From positions 248,001 to 312,000 of the forward strand of contig NZ_PJII01000001.1 of assembly GCF_002929215.1 (NCBI RefSeq): DNA of 64,000 nucleotides, given 5' to 3'. Below, piece by piece: positions 19,530 through 29,606 of the stretch. The notes beneath the pieces were generated by a model. It did no database searches. It saw nothing but the letters and a program-made list of their open reading frames with translations, and was not told the DNA's origin. The DNA comes from Arthrobacter sp. ZGTC412. GTDB lineage: Bacteria > Actinomycetota > Actinomycetes > Actinomycetales > Micrococcaceae. The number at the start of each line of letters is the position of its first letter. Position 1 is the stretch's first letter. The position numbers and the translations under genes were made by a program.

Positions 19530-21248
19530 TCAGCCGGGGAACGATAGGTCGATGGGACCCTTGATCTGCGGGGACCAGCCGTTGCCTAGCCGCTGGAAGA
19601 CGCCCTCCGCGGACTGCGCGTAGATTTCCTCAGCACCGTTGCCGGCGCTGAGGGACGCCAGACCGGGCCACGGCGCAAGCTGCTGGGGCTGGCCTGAAGT
19701 GAGGGAGAGCAGCTCAGGCGTAACGTTTGCCGCCGCGGCCCCCTTCATCACGGCGACGGTCGTGTCGCTGACCCACACGCCCTGGTCGGGGTCACTGTCG
19801 GTGACCAGGGTGACGGGCGGTGTCAGCTCCCGGGGTGTTCCGTCCCCGGCCCTGATGATGCCGGTGACCTGCACGCGGGTCTTCCCGTTTTGTTCAGAGA
19901 TCACCAGCGCACGCACTCCTTCGCGCGAAATCCGGAAATCCTTGACGGTTCGTCCCGCCAGCCAGGCAGGCGCAAGGGTTACTGACGGCACGTTGGCTCC
20001 CTCGGCCACGCCGGTGGGACGGAAGGCAACGACCTCAGTTCGCCCCTGAGCTCCGGGTCCCGCCGACCACACCCATTCATCCAGGCTGAAGGAGGGCCGG
20101 GTCAAGGTGCTCCGTGTGGTGAGTGCCCGTGCCGGCTGGCCAGGATTGATGCTGTAAAGGGTGGTGCGGCTGTCGTTAAGGAAGGCCGCGGTCTGCGACA
20201 CCTGGGATTCTGCGGGGAACCGCGGTTTGAGCGACGACACCGGCTGCATATCCGGCAGCGGTGACACCCTGTTGTTCTCGTAGCGCACGAGCTCGTTGCC
20301 ACTGACCGCGATCTGGCGCGGGGGCACGCTCTTGTCCAGCACCGGCGGCAGGACCGAGCCGTTGTCCTCCACCCGGACCAGGTCCTGGTTGGCGCGCAGC
20401 TCAACGTTGACCACGTCCGGCTGGCTGCGGAAAGTCAGGGTCAGCTGCATCTGCATCCGCAGGCGGTCTTCGGGCGAGGTTTCGGTAAGTTCCTTGGCCG
20501 TCAGGTCCACCTGTGCCGCCCCCGATACAACCGGCACCGATTCACGGGCCAGCTGTATCCCGGAAGGAAAGGCACTCACCACAGCACCACGCAGGTACGG
20601 GGCGGGCCCGGCCAGCAGCGCACTGGTCATCGCCTTGACGGTCTTGTTTTTGATGAACCAGCGGACATCCGGTACCGCATACGTGAAGCTGGGATCGTAG
20701 AAGTAGATGGGGTAGGCGCCGTAGATCACTTTAAAGGTCTCTTCGGCAATGGCTGTGCCGTCCGGAAGGGCGGAGATGCGCCATTCCCCGTCCACCTGGG
20801 TGACCGTCACCGGGATCTTCTCGACGGTTCCTTCGGGTGACTGGGTGGCGATGCCGTCGGCATCGACCGTATAGGCGACGTCGAGCTCGTAGTTGTAGAC
20901 ATTCTCGGCCTCCGCCGCCACCACGCGCGCTTCGCGGTAAACAAGGGCGCGCTGGTCCGGCTTCCAGGACACGGATGACGCCTGGGTCAGGTACTGGCGT
21001 GCGACAGCGTAGTCGTCCTCGTAACCGCTGCCCGCCCGATAGAAGTAGTCAATGATGGTTTCCGGCGAAGCGCCTGCCTGCGGCGCCGCCGGCAGGAACA
21101 CGGGTGCGCTCAGGTTGCCTGCGCTTCCCTCGCTGCTTTTGCCCACCGGCCCGGACGTGGGTATGCGGGCACAACCGGCCAACAGGACCACCAGCAGGAC
21201 CAGCAATAAAGTCACGGGTTCTGCCCGGCGCGGGGCAAGGCCCGTCAT
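19530..21248 (-). CDS. lpqB: Lipoprotein LpqB (GerMN and beta-propeller domains)
   Basis: 572 residues. A lipoprotein signal ends in LLAGC with lipidated C26. A GerMN-like domain lies at about 190-320, followed by the LpqB beta-propeller to the C-terminus. LpqB is exported and tunes the MtrAB two-component system by contacting the outer part of MtrB; in mycobacteria its loss affects cell division and antibiotic resistance. The start overlaps the mtrB stop by four bases (ATGA), so translation is coupled. Confidence 0.95.
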   Translation of the reverse strand: MTGLAPRRAEPVTLLLVLLVVLLAGCARIPTSGPVGKSSEGSAGNLSAPVFLPAAPQAGASPETIIDYFYRAGSGYEDDYAVARQYLTQASSVSWKPDQRALVYREARVVAAEAENVYNYELDVAYTVDADGIATQSPEGTVEKIPVTVTQVDGEWRISALPDGTAIAEETFKVIYGAYPIYFYDPSFTYAVPDVRWFIKNKTVKAMTSALLAGPAPYLRGAVVSAFPSGIQLARESVPVVSGAAQVDLTAKELTETSPEDRLRMQMQLTLTFRSQPDVVNVELRANQDLVRVEDNGSVLPPVLDKSVPPRQIAVSGNELVRYENNRVSPLPDMQPVSSLKPRFPAESQVSQTAAFLNDSRTTLYSINPGQPARALTTRSTLTRPSFSLDEWVWSAGPGAQGRTEVVAFRPTGVAEGANVPSVTLAPAWLAGRTVKDFRISREGVRALVISEQNGKTRVQVTGIIRAGDGTPRELTPPVTLVTDSDPDQGVWVSDTTVAVMKGAAAANVTPELLSLTSGQPQQLAPWPGLASLSAGNGAEEIYAQSAEGVFQRLGNGWSPQIKGPIDLSFPG

Positions 21249-23161
21249 GTAGTCTCCTTCGACGTCGACGCCGGAGCAAGCGGCGCTCCCCCGGCTTCCA
21301 GCACCAGCATGTTCCGGTTGTCCATTTCGCCGGGGATGTTGATGTCCCCCGGTTCCAGCTGGACCGGCGACTTATCGATCTCCTCGCCCTGGCGGAGGGG
21401 CAGGGTCAGCCGGAAGTTCGCTCCGCTGCCCTTCTTCCCCCACGCCTGCAGCCAGCCGTTGTGGAGCTTGGTGTCCTCCATTGCGATGGACAGGCCAAGG
21501 CCGCTGCCTCCGGTGGTGCGGGCACGGGCAGGGTCTGCGCGCCAGAACCTGTCAAAGACGCGGGCGGCTTCGGCCGGTGCCATGCCAATGCCATAGTCCC
21601 GGACGGCTATCCCGACGGCGGTCTGGCTCGCTGCCACGGTAACCCTCACCGGTTTCCGTTCGCCGTGCTCCACAGCATTAAGGATGAGGTTCCGCAGGAT
21701 CCGGTCGATCCTGCGGGCATCCATTTCCGCAATGACGGCGCCGTCGGGGGCACTGAGAATGATTTCGGACCCGTACTCAGCTGCGACGGGCGCGGCGCCT
21801 TCAATGACGTGGGCCACCACCTGCAGGATGTCCTCGGGCTCGGCGTCAAGCATTGCCACGCCGGCGTCGAAGCGGGAAATCTCCAGCAGGTCCGAGAGGA
21901 GGGACTGGAACCGCTCCACCTGGTTGTACAGGAGTTCCGCCGAGCGTTTGTTGATGGGATCGAAATCTTCCCGGGCGTCGTAAAGCACCTCCGCGGCCAT
22001 CCGGACGGTGGTCAGCGGGGTCCGCAGTTCATGGGACACATCCGACACAAAGCGCTGCTGCATCTGGGACAGCGTGGCCAGCTGGGTGATCTGCTCCTGG
22101 AGGCTGGCTGCCATGTGGTTGAAGGAGGCGCCCAGGCGGGCCACCTCGTCTTCACCCCGGACCACCATCCGCTCCTGCAACTGCCCGGCCGCCAGCTTTT
22201 CCGACACCATCGCGGCGTGGCTGACGGGGCTGACGACATTGCGGGTGACGTACCAGGCGATGGCACCGATCATCAGGACCAGCACGGCGCCGCCGGCCCA
22301 CAGCACGCTCTGGATCTCGTCGAGGGTTTGCTGCGCGGTGTTGAGATCGTAAATCAGGTACAGCTCATACACCGTGCCGTTGAAGGTCACCTTGTTGCCC
22401 ACCGCAATACCCGGACGGTCCTCGGTTCCAACCGGGATCACGGTGGATGCCCAGTACTGGTCCTTCCCGGACTCCTGCACGGATTTGCGCAGGTCCGGCG
22501 GGATGACGCTTACCGTCAGCTGGTCCGAAGCCCGCGACTCCACCCACCGGTTGCGGGGCTTGGTCTGTTCGGGCATGGCCTCGAAGACATATCTCCGCTG
22601 GATCACCGAACCGCGGCCCTCCACGGCGTTGAGGGTGTCGTACACCAGGGTGATGACGCTGGACTGATCGGTGACCTGGGCGCCGTCGAACGTGTCCTGG
22701 ACCTGCTTGACGTTGTACCGGGTCTCCGACTCGGCCTGGGTCAGCCGCTCCTGGAAGAGGTTGTTGGCGATCTGGTTGGACAGGTACGCGCCCACTACTG
22801 CAAATGAGGTGACCGCGAGGAGCAGCGTGGTGAGAACAGTGCGGAACTGCAGCGAGCGGCGCCACCGCTGGTGCAGGGCCCGCCCTATGTAGCGGAGCGC
22901 CGGAAGGAACCGTCGGAACCCTGTACGGACCAGGCGGGCAACGCGGAGGCTGACGATCAGGGCGCGGCGCTGCCAGATCCGGGCGCGGAAGGACAGCCTC
23001 TGGAGGCGGGCTGTTACGGCGTCGGTGTGCTCCGGGGACTTGCCGGGCTCAGGCCGGTCCGGCCCGCCGTGGGGTTCCGGAGAACTTCCCGCAGCGGGCA
23101 CGTTGGCAGGTCCCCCCTGAGGAACCGCGGGGTCAGGCCCCTGCTTTGTAGCCGACACCAC
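21245..23161 (-). CDS. mtrB: Sensor histidine kinase MtrB
   Basis: 638 residues as drawn. Residues 1-100 are a basic, Pro-rich cytoplasmic region. TM1 lies at about 108-130 and TM2 at about 286-305, with an extracytoplasmic sensor between them. HAMP (306-358), HisKA with phosphoacceptor H377 in SHELRTPL, and an HATPase domain with NAVEHGE and GSGLGLSIA follow. MtrB phosphorylates MtrA and coordinates peptidoglycan hydrolases and division. The GTG at 23161 overlaps mtrA by 29 bases and has a poor ribosome site. A GTG at 23101 lies after the mtrA stop with AGGGGGGA upstream, so the protein may be 20 residues shorter. Confidence 0.93.
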   Translation of the reverse strand: MVSATKQGPDPAVPQGGPANVPAAGSSPEPHGGPDRPEPGKSPEHTDAVTARLQRLSFRARIWQRRALIVSLRVARLVRTGFRRFLPALRYIGRALHQRWRRSLQFRTVLTTLLLAVTSFAVVGAYLSNQIANNLFQERLTQAESETRYNVKQVQDTFDGAQVTDQSSVITLVYDTLNAVEGRGSVIQRRYVFEAMPEQTKPRNRWVESRASDQLTVSVIPPDLRKSVQESGKDQYWASTVIPVGTEDRPGIAVGNKVTFNGTVYELYLIYDLNTAQQTLDEIQSVLWAGGAVLVLMIGAIAWYVTRNVVSPVSHAAMVSEKLAAGQLQERMVVRGEDEVARLGASFNHMAASLQEQITQLATLSQMQQRFVSDVSHELRTPLTTVRMAAEVLYDAREDFDPINKRSAELLYNQVERFQSLLSDLLEISRFDAGVAMLDAEPEDILQVVAHVIEGAAPVAAEYGSEIILSAPDGAVIAEMDARRIDRILRNLILNAVEHGERKPVRVTVAASQTAVGIAVRDYGIGMAPAEAARVFDRFWRADPARARTTGGSGLGLSIAMEDTKLHNGWLQAWGKKGSGANFRLTLPLRQGEEIDKSPVQLEPGDINIPGEMDNRNMLVLEAGGAPLAPASTSKETT

Positions 23162-23807
23162 GCACCGTTAATACAACTTCCGGAGCTTCCGGATCCTGCT
23201 CGATTTTGGACCGGAGGCGCTGGACATGGACATTGACCAGCCGAGTATCGGCGGCGTGCCGGTAGCCCCAGACCTGCTCGAGCAGCAGTTCACGGGTGAA
23301 TACCTGCCATGGCTTGCGCGCAAGGGCCACCAGGAGGTCGAACTCCAGGGGCGTGAGGGAGATCCGCTCGCTGCCCCGGCTCACGGTGTGCCCGGCGACG
23401 TCGATGGTGATGTCGGCGATGCGCAGGGTTTCCGGGGCTTTCTGGTCGCCGGGGCGAAGCCGCGCGCGGACGCGGGCTACGAGTTCGGCCGGTTTGAACG
23501 GCTTGGGCACGTAATCGTCGGCACCGGATTCCAGGCCGCGGACGACGTCGGACGTGTCCGCCTTGGCAGTGAGCATCACAATGGGCACGTCAGACTCTGC
23601 GCGGATCTGCCTGCAGACCTCGATGCCGTCCACACCGGGAAGCATAAGGTCCAACAGCACAAGGTCCGGCCGGGATGAGCGGAAAACGTCAAGCGCCTTG
23701 GCGCCGTCGGCGCAGAAGACCGGCTCGAAGCCGTCATTGCGAAGAACAATCCCGATCATTTCGGCCAGCGCTTCGTCATCGTCTACCACCAGAATGCGTG
23801 CCTTCAT
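23133..23807 (-). CDS. mtrA: Response regulator MtrA
   Basis: 224 residues from the ATG at 23807 (MKARILVVDDDEA), with AAGGGA ten bases upstream. The receiver domain has the acidic pocket D9-D11, phosphoacceptor D53 in LLDLMLPG, T80 and K102. The OmpR-type winged helix occupies about 130-224 with SLTPLEFDLL and the recognition segment RLVNVHVQRLRSKIE. MtrA activates cell-wall hydrolase and osmoprotection genes in actinobacteria and is essential in M. tuberculosis. An upstream TTG frame would add 18 unconserved residues. First gene of the mtrA-mtrB-lpqB operon. Confidence 0.97.
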   Translation of the reverse strand: MKARILVVDDDEALAEMIGIVLRNDGFEPVFCADGAKALDVFRSSRPDLVLLDLMLPGVDGIEVCRQIRAESDVPIVMLTAKADTSDVVRGLESGADDYVPKPFKPAELVARVRARLRPGDQKAPETLRIADITIDVAGHTVSRGSERISLTPLEFDLLVALARKPWQVFTRELLLEQVWGYRHAADTRLVNVHVQRLRSKIEQDPEAPEVVLTVRGVGYKAGA

Positions 23808-23894
23808 AGTTATATATTCCCTTATCAGGCAGGCTTTGTCCTGTTCAGGGCGTTGCGGCATGGCGGAACGCTAGGTGGCCTGCCTGCCGAACTA

Positions 23895-23900
23895 TAGGCT
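23895..23900 (+). promoter_or_regulatory. Putative -10 box (TAGGCT) of a leaderless promoter
   Basis: TAGGCT ends six bases before the ATG at 23907, so transcription would begin at that codon. The overlapping minus-strand hexamer TATAGT (23891-23896) could be the -10 of the divergent mtrA operon. Confidence 0.45.
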
Positions 23901-23906
23901 GGGACC

Positions 23907-25439
23907 ATGCCGGGCGTCCCCGGTGCCCACCGTGCGCTGCGGCCCGGGCGCCGGCAGCCGAGGCACTGGTACAGGGGGAAGGAACACGGGGTGTCACAAC
24001 AGGATCCTGGCGCGCAGGAGCCCCAAGGCGGGGACCGGCCGGCCGAGAGCGGCGGCGCCCGCAGCAAGGACCCGGGTATCGACGGCGCTCCGGAGGCCCA
24101 AGGCCCTGCGCACGACGACGGCGGGCCGGGCTTCGGCCCTAACATTCAGCCTGTGCCCCCCAACGGCCAGCCGGGGTGGGGCGTGCAGCCTGAACGGGGT
24201 AACCAGCCTGAACGGGGTAACCAGCCAGGGTGGGGCGCGCCGCCAGCGTGGGGAAAGCAGCCCGAGTGGGGCGTGCCGACCTCATCCCAGCCAGGCCAGC
24301 AGCATTGGGGCACACCCCCGCCCCCTTACCAGGGTTCGCCTTACGGCCAGCCCTCCTACGGCCAGCCGCCTTACAACCAGCCCCGCTATGTTGCCCCGCC
24401 CAAACCTGGCATTGTCCCGCTGCGCCCCCTGATGTTCGGTGAGATTCTGGACGGTTCCTTCCAGACAATCCGGCGGAACGCCAAAGCCATGCTGGGCGCC
24501 GCCGTCCTTGCCCAATCGCTCGCCGCAATCCTCGCAGCAGTAATCACTGCCGTCTCCGCCACCTCGCTGGTCTCCTTTGAAGCATGGGCGGAAAACGCCA
24601 CGCCAGCCGACCTTGCCTCGCTCGGCCTGGGGTTTCTGGCCGCCATCCTGGTGGTGCTTGTCCTGACGCTCTTTATCTCGGCCGTGCTCCAGGGCGCAAT
24701 GGTGGTGCCGGTGGCACGGTCCATCCTCAACCGCCCCACGGGGTTCAGGCAGATGTGGCGTCTGGCCCGTTCGCGTGCCTGGGCGCTGGCCCGCCTGGCA
24801 GCGCTGATGATGACTGCGGGTTTGCTCGCGTTCCTGGTACTGGCCGGGATCGCCGTAGCCCTGGTCGTCAGCATGGAGGGCACCGGAGCCCTCCTGCTCA
24901 TTCCCCTGGTGCCGGCTTTTATCGCCTTGTTCGTGTGGATCTATATCAAGCTGATGGTGGCCCCTGCCGCCGTCGTCATCGAGGAGCTGGGCGCCCTTGA
25001 CGGCCTGCGCCGTTCCTGGTCACTGACCCGGGCCAATTGGTGGCGGATTTTCGGGATCACCCTGGTAGTGAGCATCATGGTGAGCGTCATCGGGCAGGTG
25101 GTGATGATCCCGGTGAGCCTGCTGCCCACCTTCCTTGGCGGCTTCATCTCCCCGCACGGCGGCACCGAACAGGAGATCGGCATAGCGGTTGCGGTGGGGG
25201 TGGCCACTGCCGTCCTGGGCGCCCTGATCGGCGCCGTGGGCTACGCCTTCCAAACCTCGGTGATGGCGTTGATCTACATGGATCTTCGAATGCGGAAGGA
25301 CGGACTGGACATTGCCCTGCTCCGGCTGATGGAAACGGGCGCAGATCCTGAAGGCATTCCGGGGCGTGGGACGACGGCCACCGGGCCGGGCCCAGTTCCC
25401 GGAACAGGCCCCGGCGGAGCCTGGCCGAATGGCCGCTGA
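23907..25439 (+). CDS. DUF7847-type multi-pass membrane protein
   Basis: 510 residues. The first 165 residues are Gly/Pro/Gln-rich and cytoplasmic, including a tandem QPERGN repeat. Then come about six hydrophobic segments from residue 190 to 450, resembling the membrane domain attached to glycerophosphodiester phosphodiesterases; no catalytic phosphodiesterase domain is present. The function is unknown. ATG 23907 is chosen because a TAGGCT box lies six bases upstream. A GTG at 23991 with GGGGGAAGG is an alternative that drops 28 Arg-rich residues. It begins a run of overlapping genes with DUF4129, DUF4350, MoxR and DUF58, and is divergent from mtrA. Confidence 0.75.
   Translation: MPGVPGAHRALRPGRRQPRHWYRGKEHGVSQQDPGAQEPQGGDRPAESGGARSKDPGIDGAPEAQGPAHDDGGPGFGPNIQPVPPNGQPGWGVQPERGNQPERGNQPGWGAPPAWGKQPEWGVPTSSQPGQQHWGTPPPPYQGSPYGQPSYGQPPYNQPRYVAPPKPGIVPLRPLMFGEILDGSFQTIRRNAKAMLGAAVLAQSLAAILAAVITAVSATSLVSFEAWAENATPADLASLGLGFLAAILVVLVLTLFISAVLQGAMVVPVARSILNRPTGFRQMWRLARSRAWALARLAALMMTAGLLAFLVLAGIAVALVVSMEGTGALLLIPLVPAFIALFVWIYIKLMVAPAAVVIEELGALDGLRRSWSLTRANWWRIFGITLVVSIMVSVIGQVVMIPVSLLPTFLGGFISPHGGTEQEIGIAVAVGVATAVLGALIGAVGYAFQTSVMALIYMDLRMRKDGLDIALLRLMETGADPEGIPGRGTTATGPGPVPGTGPGGAWPNGR
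24186..24221 (+). repeat. Two perfect 18-bp tandem repeats inside the DUF7847 gene
   Basis: CAGCCTGAACGGGGTAAC occurs twice in a row and encodes QPERGN twice. It keeps the frame, so copy number could change without breaking the protein. Confidence 0.9.
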
Positions 25440-26094
25440 ACCTCCGGTGCTCCCGGAGGCTGAGGAAGCCCGGCGCTGGGCAGCCGAGGAACTGGCGAAA
25501 TCGGAATACCGGGATGCCGGACCAAGCTGGCTTGACTCGCTGTGGCGCAGCTTCCTGGACTGGCTGCTGTCCCTGGACGGGCCGTCCGGCGAAGCGGGCC
25601 CGGTCCCGAGCCCTGTCATCGGCATCGTCATCGCCGTGGTCATCGCCATCGCCGTGATCCTGGCCCGGCCCCGCCTGAACCCGAAGGCCCGGCAGAACAA
25701 GGAAGTCTTCGAACCGGACAGCGAACTGACAGCTTCCGACTACCGGCTGCGCGCGGAAGCTTCGGCTGCGGCAGGCAAGTGGGCGGACGCCGTCGTCGAC
25801 CGTTTCCGCGCGCTGGTCCGGTCTGCGGAAGACCGTGCCGTCCTGGATCCACAGCCCGGCCGGACCGCGGACGAAGTGGTCCTTGCCCTGTCCATCCCGT
25901 TCCCGGCGGAGGCGGCGCGCCTGGACCAGGCCGCCCGGACCTTTGACGCGGTCCGCTACGGAAACTGGATGGCAGGCAGCTTTGACTACCAGGCCATAGC
26001 CGGCCTCGACCAGGACCTCGAGGCAAGCAGGCCCGCCAAAATCCTCGGCCCGCCGGAAGACTCCGTAGAGCAGGATCCGGCGGTGCTGCCATGA
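25429..26094 (+). CDS. DUF4129 domain membrane protein
   Basis: 221 residues from the ATG at 25429, which overlaps the upstream gene by 11 bases and has GGAG nine bases before it. A helical N-terminus with WLDSLWRSFLDWLLSL precedes one membrane segment at about 62-78. The C-terminal DUF4129 domain (about 100-185, YRLRAEASAAAGKWADAVVDRFRALV-like helices) is cytoplasmic. DUF4129 proteins often accompany MoxR/DUF58 genes, and some carry a transglutaminase domain that is absent here. The role is unknown, probably as part of a MoxR-linked membrane complex. Confidence 0.82.
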   Translation: MAAEPPVLPEAEEARRWAAEELAKSEYRDAGPSWLDSLWRSFLDWLLSLDGPSGEAGPVPSPVIGIVIAVVIAIAVILARPRLNPKARQNKEVFEPDSELTASDYRLRAEASAAAGKWADAVVDRFRALVRSAEDRAVLDPQPGRTADEVVLALSIPFPAEAARLDQAARTFDAVRYGNWMAGSFDYQAIAGLDQDLEASRPAKILGPPEDSVEQDPAVLP

Positions 26095-27290
26095 CCGGAA
26101 CGGTTTCCGAAGTCACTGATAAGGGAAGCCACAGCCCGAAAACCAAGGTTGCCCGCAGGAATCCGTTCCGGTGGATCCACCAGCACCGGGCGCTTGCGGC
26201 CGTGGCTGCCGTGGTGGCCGCGGCGTTGGGACTGGTTGTCTGGGAACAGCTGGCTCCCAAGGGAGACGGTGTTTCCTTGTCCGTCCACAACCCCGGACCC
26301 GACGGGGCGCGGGCAGTAAGCCAAATTCTGGGCCGCCACGGGGTGAGCGTCCGCGACTCCAACACGTACGAAGACGCAATGACTGCCTTGGCGGCCAGCG
26401 ACTCCCCCACCCTCCTGCTGCACGACCCGGACGGGTTCCTGGATGAGTCCCGGCTGAGGGAGTTGTCCGGCGCGGCGAAGCGGGTGGTGGTTGTATCGCC
26501 CCGGCTGCAGACCCTTGCCGCGCTGGATAGCGGGATCAGCCAGGCAGGTGTAGTGCCCGCGGCATCGTCGGTGCTGGAGCCCGGCTGTTCGCTTCCGGAT
26601 GCGCAGGCAGCCGGCGCCGTCTCCGGCGAGTCAGGCTTCGTGTACGACGGCGGGACGTCCTGCTACCGGCCGACGGCGTCCACCGCCGGGCTGCTTGCCG
26701 TCAGCGGGGACGGGCACGTTTCGGTCCTGGGCAGCACCGCCATCCTCAGCAATGAACGGCTCGACGAACGGGGCAACGCAGCCCTCGCCATCCGGACCCT
26801 GGGCAGCTCGCCGGACCTGGTTTGGTACCTGCCGTCCGTGGCAGACCTGGATATTTCCGGTTCCCCCCAAACGCTCGATGAACTTGCACCGGAGTGGGCC
26901 CGTTTCCTTGGCCCGTGGCTCGCCCTGGTGGCCCTGGCCGCGATCCTGTGGCGGGGCCGGCGCCATGGGCCGCTGGTTTTCGAGCCACTGCCCGTGGTGG
27001 TGAAGGCCGTGGAGACGGCCGAGGGAAGGGCACGGCTCTATCACGACTCGCACGCCATCGACCAGGCACGGGACAACTTACGGGCCGGGACCCTGGTGAG
27101 GCTCGCCAGGAAGTTGCGGCTGGGGCCAGGGGCCACCGCGGACGGCACGGCGGAAGCTGCGGCCCGGTTCCTGGACCGGCCGCCCCACGGCATCAAACAA
27201 CTCCTTGACGAACGTCCACGCAACGAGGCACGGCTTGTGGCCTGGTCGCAGGAACTGGACACCCTAGAGAAAGAGGTCAACAGCCGATGA
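26091..27290 (+). CDS. DUF4350 domain membrane protein
   Basis: 399 residues. TM1 lies at about 33-50 and TM2 at about 268-285. Between them is an extracytoplasmic alpha/beta domain starting GVSLSVHNPGPDGARAVSQI, similar to the glutamine-amidotransferase-like fold of DUF4350. The cytoplasmic tail of about 110 residues is helical and ends DTLEKEVNSR. Coupled to the DUF4129 gene upstream and to moxR downstream by 4-base ATGA overlaps, matching the Rv3693/Rv3694-type clusters around moxR2. No enzymatic residues are recognised. Confidence 0.85.
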   Translation: MTGTVSEVTDKGSHSPKTKVARRNPFRWIHQHRALAAVAAVVAAALGLVVWEQLAPKGDGVSLSVHNPGPDGARAVSQILGRHGVSVRDSNTYEDAMTALAASDSPTLLLHDPDGFLDESRLRELSGAAKRVVVVSPRLQTLAALDSGISQAGVVPAASSVLEPGCSLPDAQAAGAVSGESGFVYDGGTSCYRPTASTAGLLAVSGDGHVSVLGSTAILSNERLDERGNAALAIRTLGSSPDLVWYLPSVADLDISGSPQTLDELAPEWARFLGPWLALVALAAILWRGRRHGPLVFEPLPVVVKAVETAEGRARLYHDSHAIDQARDNLRAGTLVRLARKLRLGPGATADGTAEAAARFLDRPPHGIKQLLDERPRNEARLVAWSQELDTLEKEVNSR

Positions 27291-28279
27291 GCGAACAAGG
27301 CAGCGGCCCCCGGGTCCTTGACAACACCAATGATTCGGCCCGGCAGGCGCTACTGGACGTGCGCCATGAGGTGGCAAAGGCTGTGGTGGGGCAGGATGCC
27401 ACCGTCACCGGCTTGCTGATTGCGCTGCTCTCCCAGGGGCATGTGCTGCTGGAAGGCGTGCCCGGCGTGGCCAAGACCCTCTTAGTGCGGGCGTTGTCCG
27501 CAGCCCTGAGCCTTGACACCAAACGGGTGCAGTTCACCCCAGATCTGATGCCGGGAGACGTCACCGGGTCCCTCGTGTATGACTCACACAGTTCTGAGTT
27601 CTCGTTCCGGGAAGGGCCCGTGTTCACGAACCTGATGCTGGCCGACGAGATCAACCGGACCCCGCCCAAGACCCAGGCGTCGCTGCTCGAAGCCATGGAG
27701 GATCGGCAGGTCTCCGTGGACGGCGTTTCCCGCCCGCTGCCCTCACCGTTCCTCGTTGCCGCCACCCAGAATCCAGTGGAGTACGAAGGCACCTATCCCC
27801 TCCCCGAAGCACAGCTGGACCGGTTCCTGCTCAAGCTCACCATGCCGCTGCCGGAGCGCCGCGATGAGATGGAGGTCATCAGGCGGCACGCCGCCGGCTT
27901 CGATCCGCGTGACCTTGCAGCCGCCGGTGTCCGGGCAGTGGCAGGTGCCGCGGACCTGAAGCGGGCCAGGCAGGCGGTGGCGACCGTTGCGGTGGAGCCG
28001 GAGATCATTGGCTACATCGTGGACCTGGTGCGGGCCACGCGCTCGGCGCCGTCGTTCCAGTTGGGCGTCTCACCCCGCGGTGCAACGGCGCTGCTGAACA
28101 CGTCCCGGTCCTGGGCATGGTTGTCGGGGCGGGGTTTCGTCACCCCGGATGACGTCAAGGCGCTGGCTTTGCCCTGCCTTCGGCACCGGGTGGCACTGCA
28201 GCCTGAAGCCCAGATGGACGGGGTCCGGGTGGACGACGTTCTGGCCAGCATCCTCGCATCCGTGCCCGTACCGCGCTGA
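27287..28279 (+). CDS. MoxR-family AAA+ ATPase
   Basis: 330 residues, the usual MoxR length. Walker A GVPGVAKT is at 57-64 and Walker B LMLADE at 116-121, followed by sensor motif FLVAATQNP and the arginine-finger region. The C-terminal lid has GVSPRGATALL. MoxR ATPases act as chaperones that mature or insert substrates, often together with DUF58 and VWA proteins. ATGA overlap with the upstream gene, and the stop overlaps the DUF58 start by one base (TGATG), so the pair should be made in balance. Confidence 0.93.
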   Translation: MSEQGSGPRVLDNTNDSARQALLDVRHEVAKAVVGQDATVTGLLIALLSQGHVLLEGVPGVAKTLLVRALSAALSLDTKRVQFTPDLMPGDVTGSLVYDSHSSEFSFREGPVFTNLMLADEINRTPPKTQASLLEAMEDRQVSVDGVSRPLPSPFLVAATQNPVEYEGTYPLPEAQLDRFLLKLTMPLPERRDEMEVIRRHAAGFDPRDLAAAGVRAVAGAADLKRARQAVATVAVEPEIIGYIVDLVRATRSAPSFQLGVSPRGATALLNTSRSWAWLSGRGFVTPDDVKALALPCLRHRVALQPEAQMDGVRVDDVLASILASVPVPR

Positions 28280-29571
28280 TGGCCATTTCCGGGCGGTTTG
28301 TGCTGTTGGTGCTGCTGGGCCTGGTGCCGGTCCTGCTGCTGCCCGGTTGGGGAACGGTCCTCGTCGTGGCCGGCTGTCTGCTGGCCCTGGCAGCCGTGGA
28401 CCTGGTCCTGGCCGGCTCGCTCCGCCAGGTCCATGTTGTGCGCCGGGAACCCGGCAACGTGACGCTGCATGGGACCGCCGATTCGGTGCTTACTGTCCGC
28501 AATAACGGACAGCGCCGGTTGCACGGGACACTGCGGGATGCCTGGCAGCCTTCCGCCGGGGCACAAAATCCCGTACAGGACATCGACGTTCCGGCTGGAG
28601 AGGGCCGGCGGATTTCCGTGCGTCTGCACCCTGTCCGGCGCGGCGACCTCAAAGCCCCGCACGCCACCATCCGCTCCTTCGGCCCGATGCTGCTGGCCGC
28701 CCGCCAGCGGACCATCGACTGCCCCGGCTTACTGCGGGTCCTGCCCCCTTTTCATTCCCGGCGGCACCTGCCGTCCAAACTGCGTAAGCTGCGCGAGCTC
28801 GACGGCAAGGCAGCCGTCCAGATCAGGGGCGCCGGCACGGAGTTCGATTCCCTGCGGGATTACGTCCGCGGTGACGACGTCCGGTCCATCGACTGGCGGG
28901 CAACGGCACGCCGGTCTGCGGTAGTGGTGCGTACCTGGCGGCCGGAACGCGACCGGCGGGTCGTGATGGTTTTGGATACGTCCAGGACGTCGGCCGCAAG
29001 GATCGACGATGAGCCCCGCCTGGACACCGGCATGGAAGCAGCCCTCCTGCTGGGAGTCCTCGCGGAAAGGGGCGGCGACCGGGTGGACTTCCTGGCCTTT
29101 GACCGCCGGACCCGGGCCAGGGCCGGATCTGCCGGCCAGGGTAACCTCCTCGGCCAGCTGGTCCAGGCGATGGCCCCGCTGGAGGCGGAACTCATCGAAC
29201 TGGACTGGTCAGCGGTCCCGGGGCAGGTCCGCGCCGTATCCGTGCACCGGTCGCTGGTGGTGCTGTTGACCTCTTTGGAGGGCGGCGCGCCGGAGGAAGG
29301 CCTCATCCCGACCGCGGTGCAACTGGCCCGTCAGCATGTAGTGGTGGTCGCAGCAGTCCGGGACCCCCAGCTCGGGCTGATGCTGCGGGAGCGCGACAGC
29401 GCTGCGGGTGTGTTCCGCGCCGCCGCAGCCGAACGCGCCCTTCTGCAGCGTGCGGCAGTCACTGCCGAGCTCCGGCACCACGGTGTGGAAGTGGTTGACG
29501 CCGAGCCGCAGGAACTGCCGCCCCAGCTGGCTGACATGTACATCCGGCTCAAAGCTGCAGGTAGATTGTGA
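28279..29571 (+). CDS. DUF58 domain protein
   Basis: 430 residues. Two hydrophobic segments lie near the N-terminus (about 5-22 and 25-43), followed by a beta-rich region. The DUF58 signature FDSLRDYVRGDDVRSIDW lies at about 188-206, then a von Willebrand A-like fold with VVMVLDTSRTSAA (a MIDAS-like DTS) to the C-terminus. DUF58 proteins are the usual partners of MoxR ATPases and may be their substrates. Last overlapping gene of the operon; the start codon shares one base with the moxR stop. Confidence 0.92.
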   Translation: MAISGRFVLLVLLGLVPVLLLPGWGTVLVVAGCLLALAAVDLVLAGSLRQVHVVRREPGNVTLHGTADSVLTVRNNGQRRLHGTLRDAWQPSAGAQNPVQDIDVPAGEGRRISVRLHPVRRGDLKAPHATIRSFGPMLLAARQRTIDCPGLLRVLPPFHSRRHLPSKLRKLRELDGKAAVQIRGAGTEFDSLRDYVRGDDVRSIDWRATARRSAVVVRTWRPERDRRVVMVLDTSRTSAARIDDEPRLDTGMEAALLLGVLAERGGDRVDFLAFDRRTRARAGSAGQGNLLGQLVQAMAPLEAELIELDWSAVPGQVRAVSVHRSLVVLLTSLEGGAPEEGLIPTAVQLARQHVVVVAAVRDPQLGLMLRERDSAAGVFRAAAAERALLQRAAVTAELRHHGVEVVDAEPQELPPQLADMYIRLKAAGRL

Positions 29572-29606
29572 AGTCACAATCGCTGCCCGTGCTCCAGGAG
29601 GTCTCC

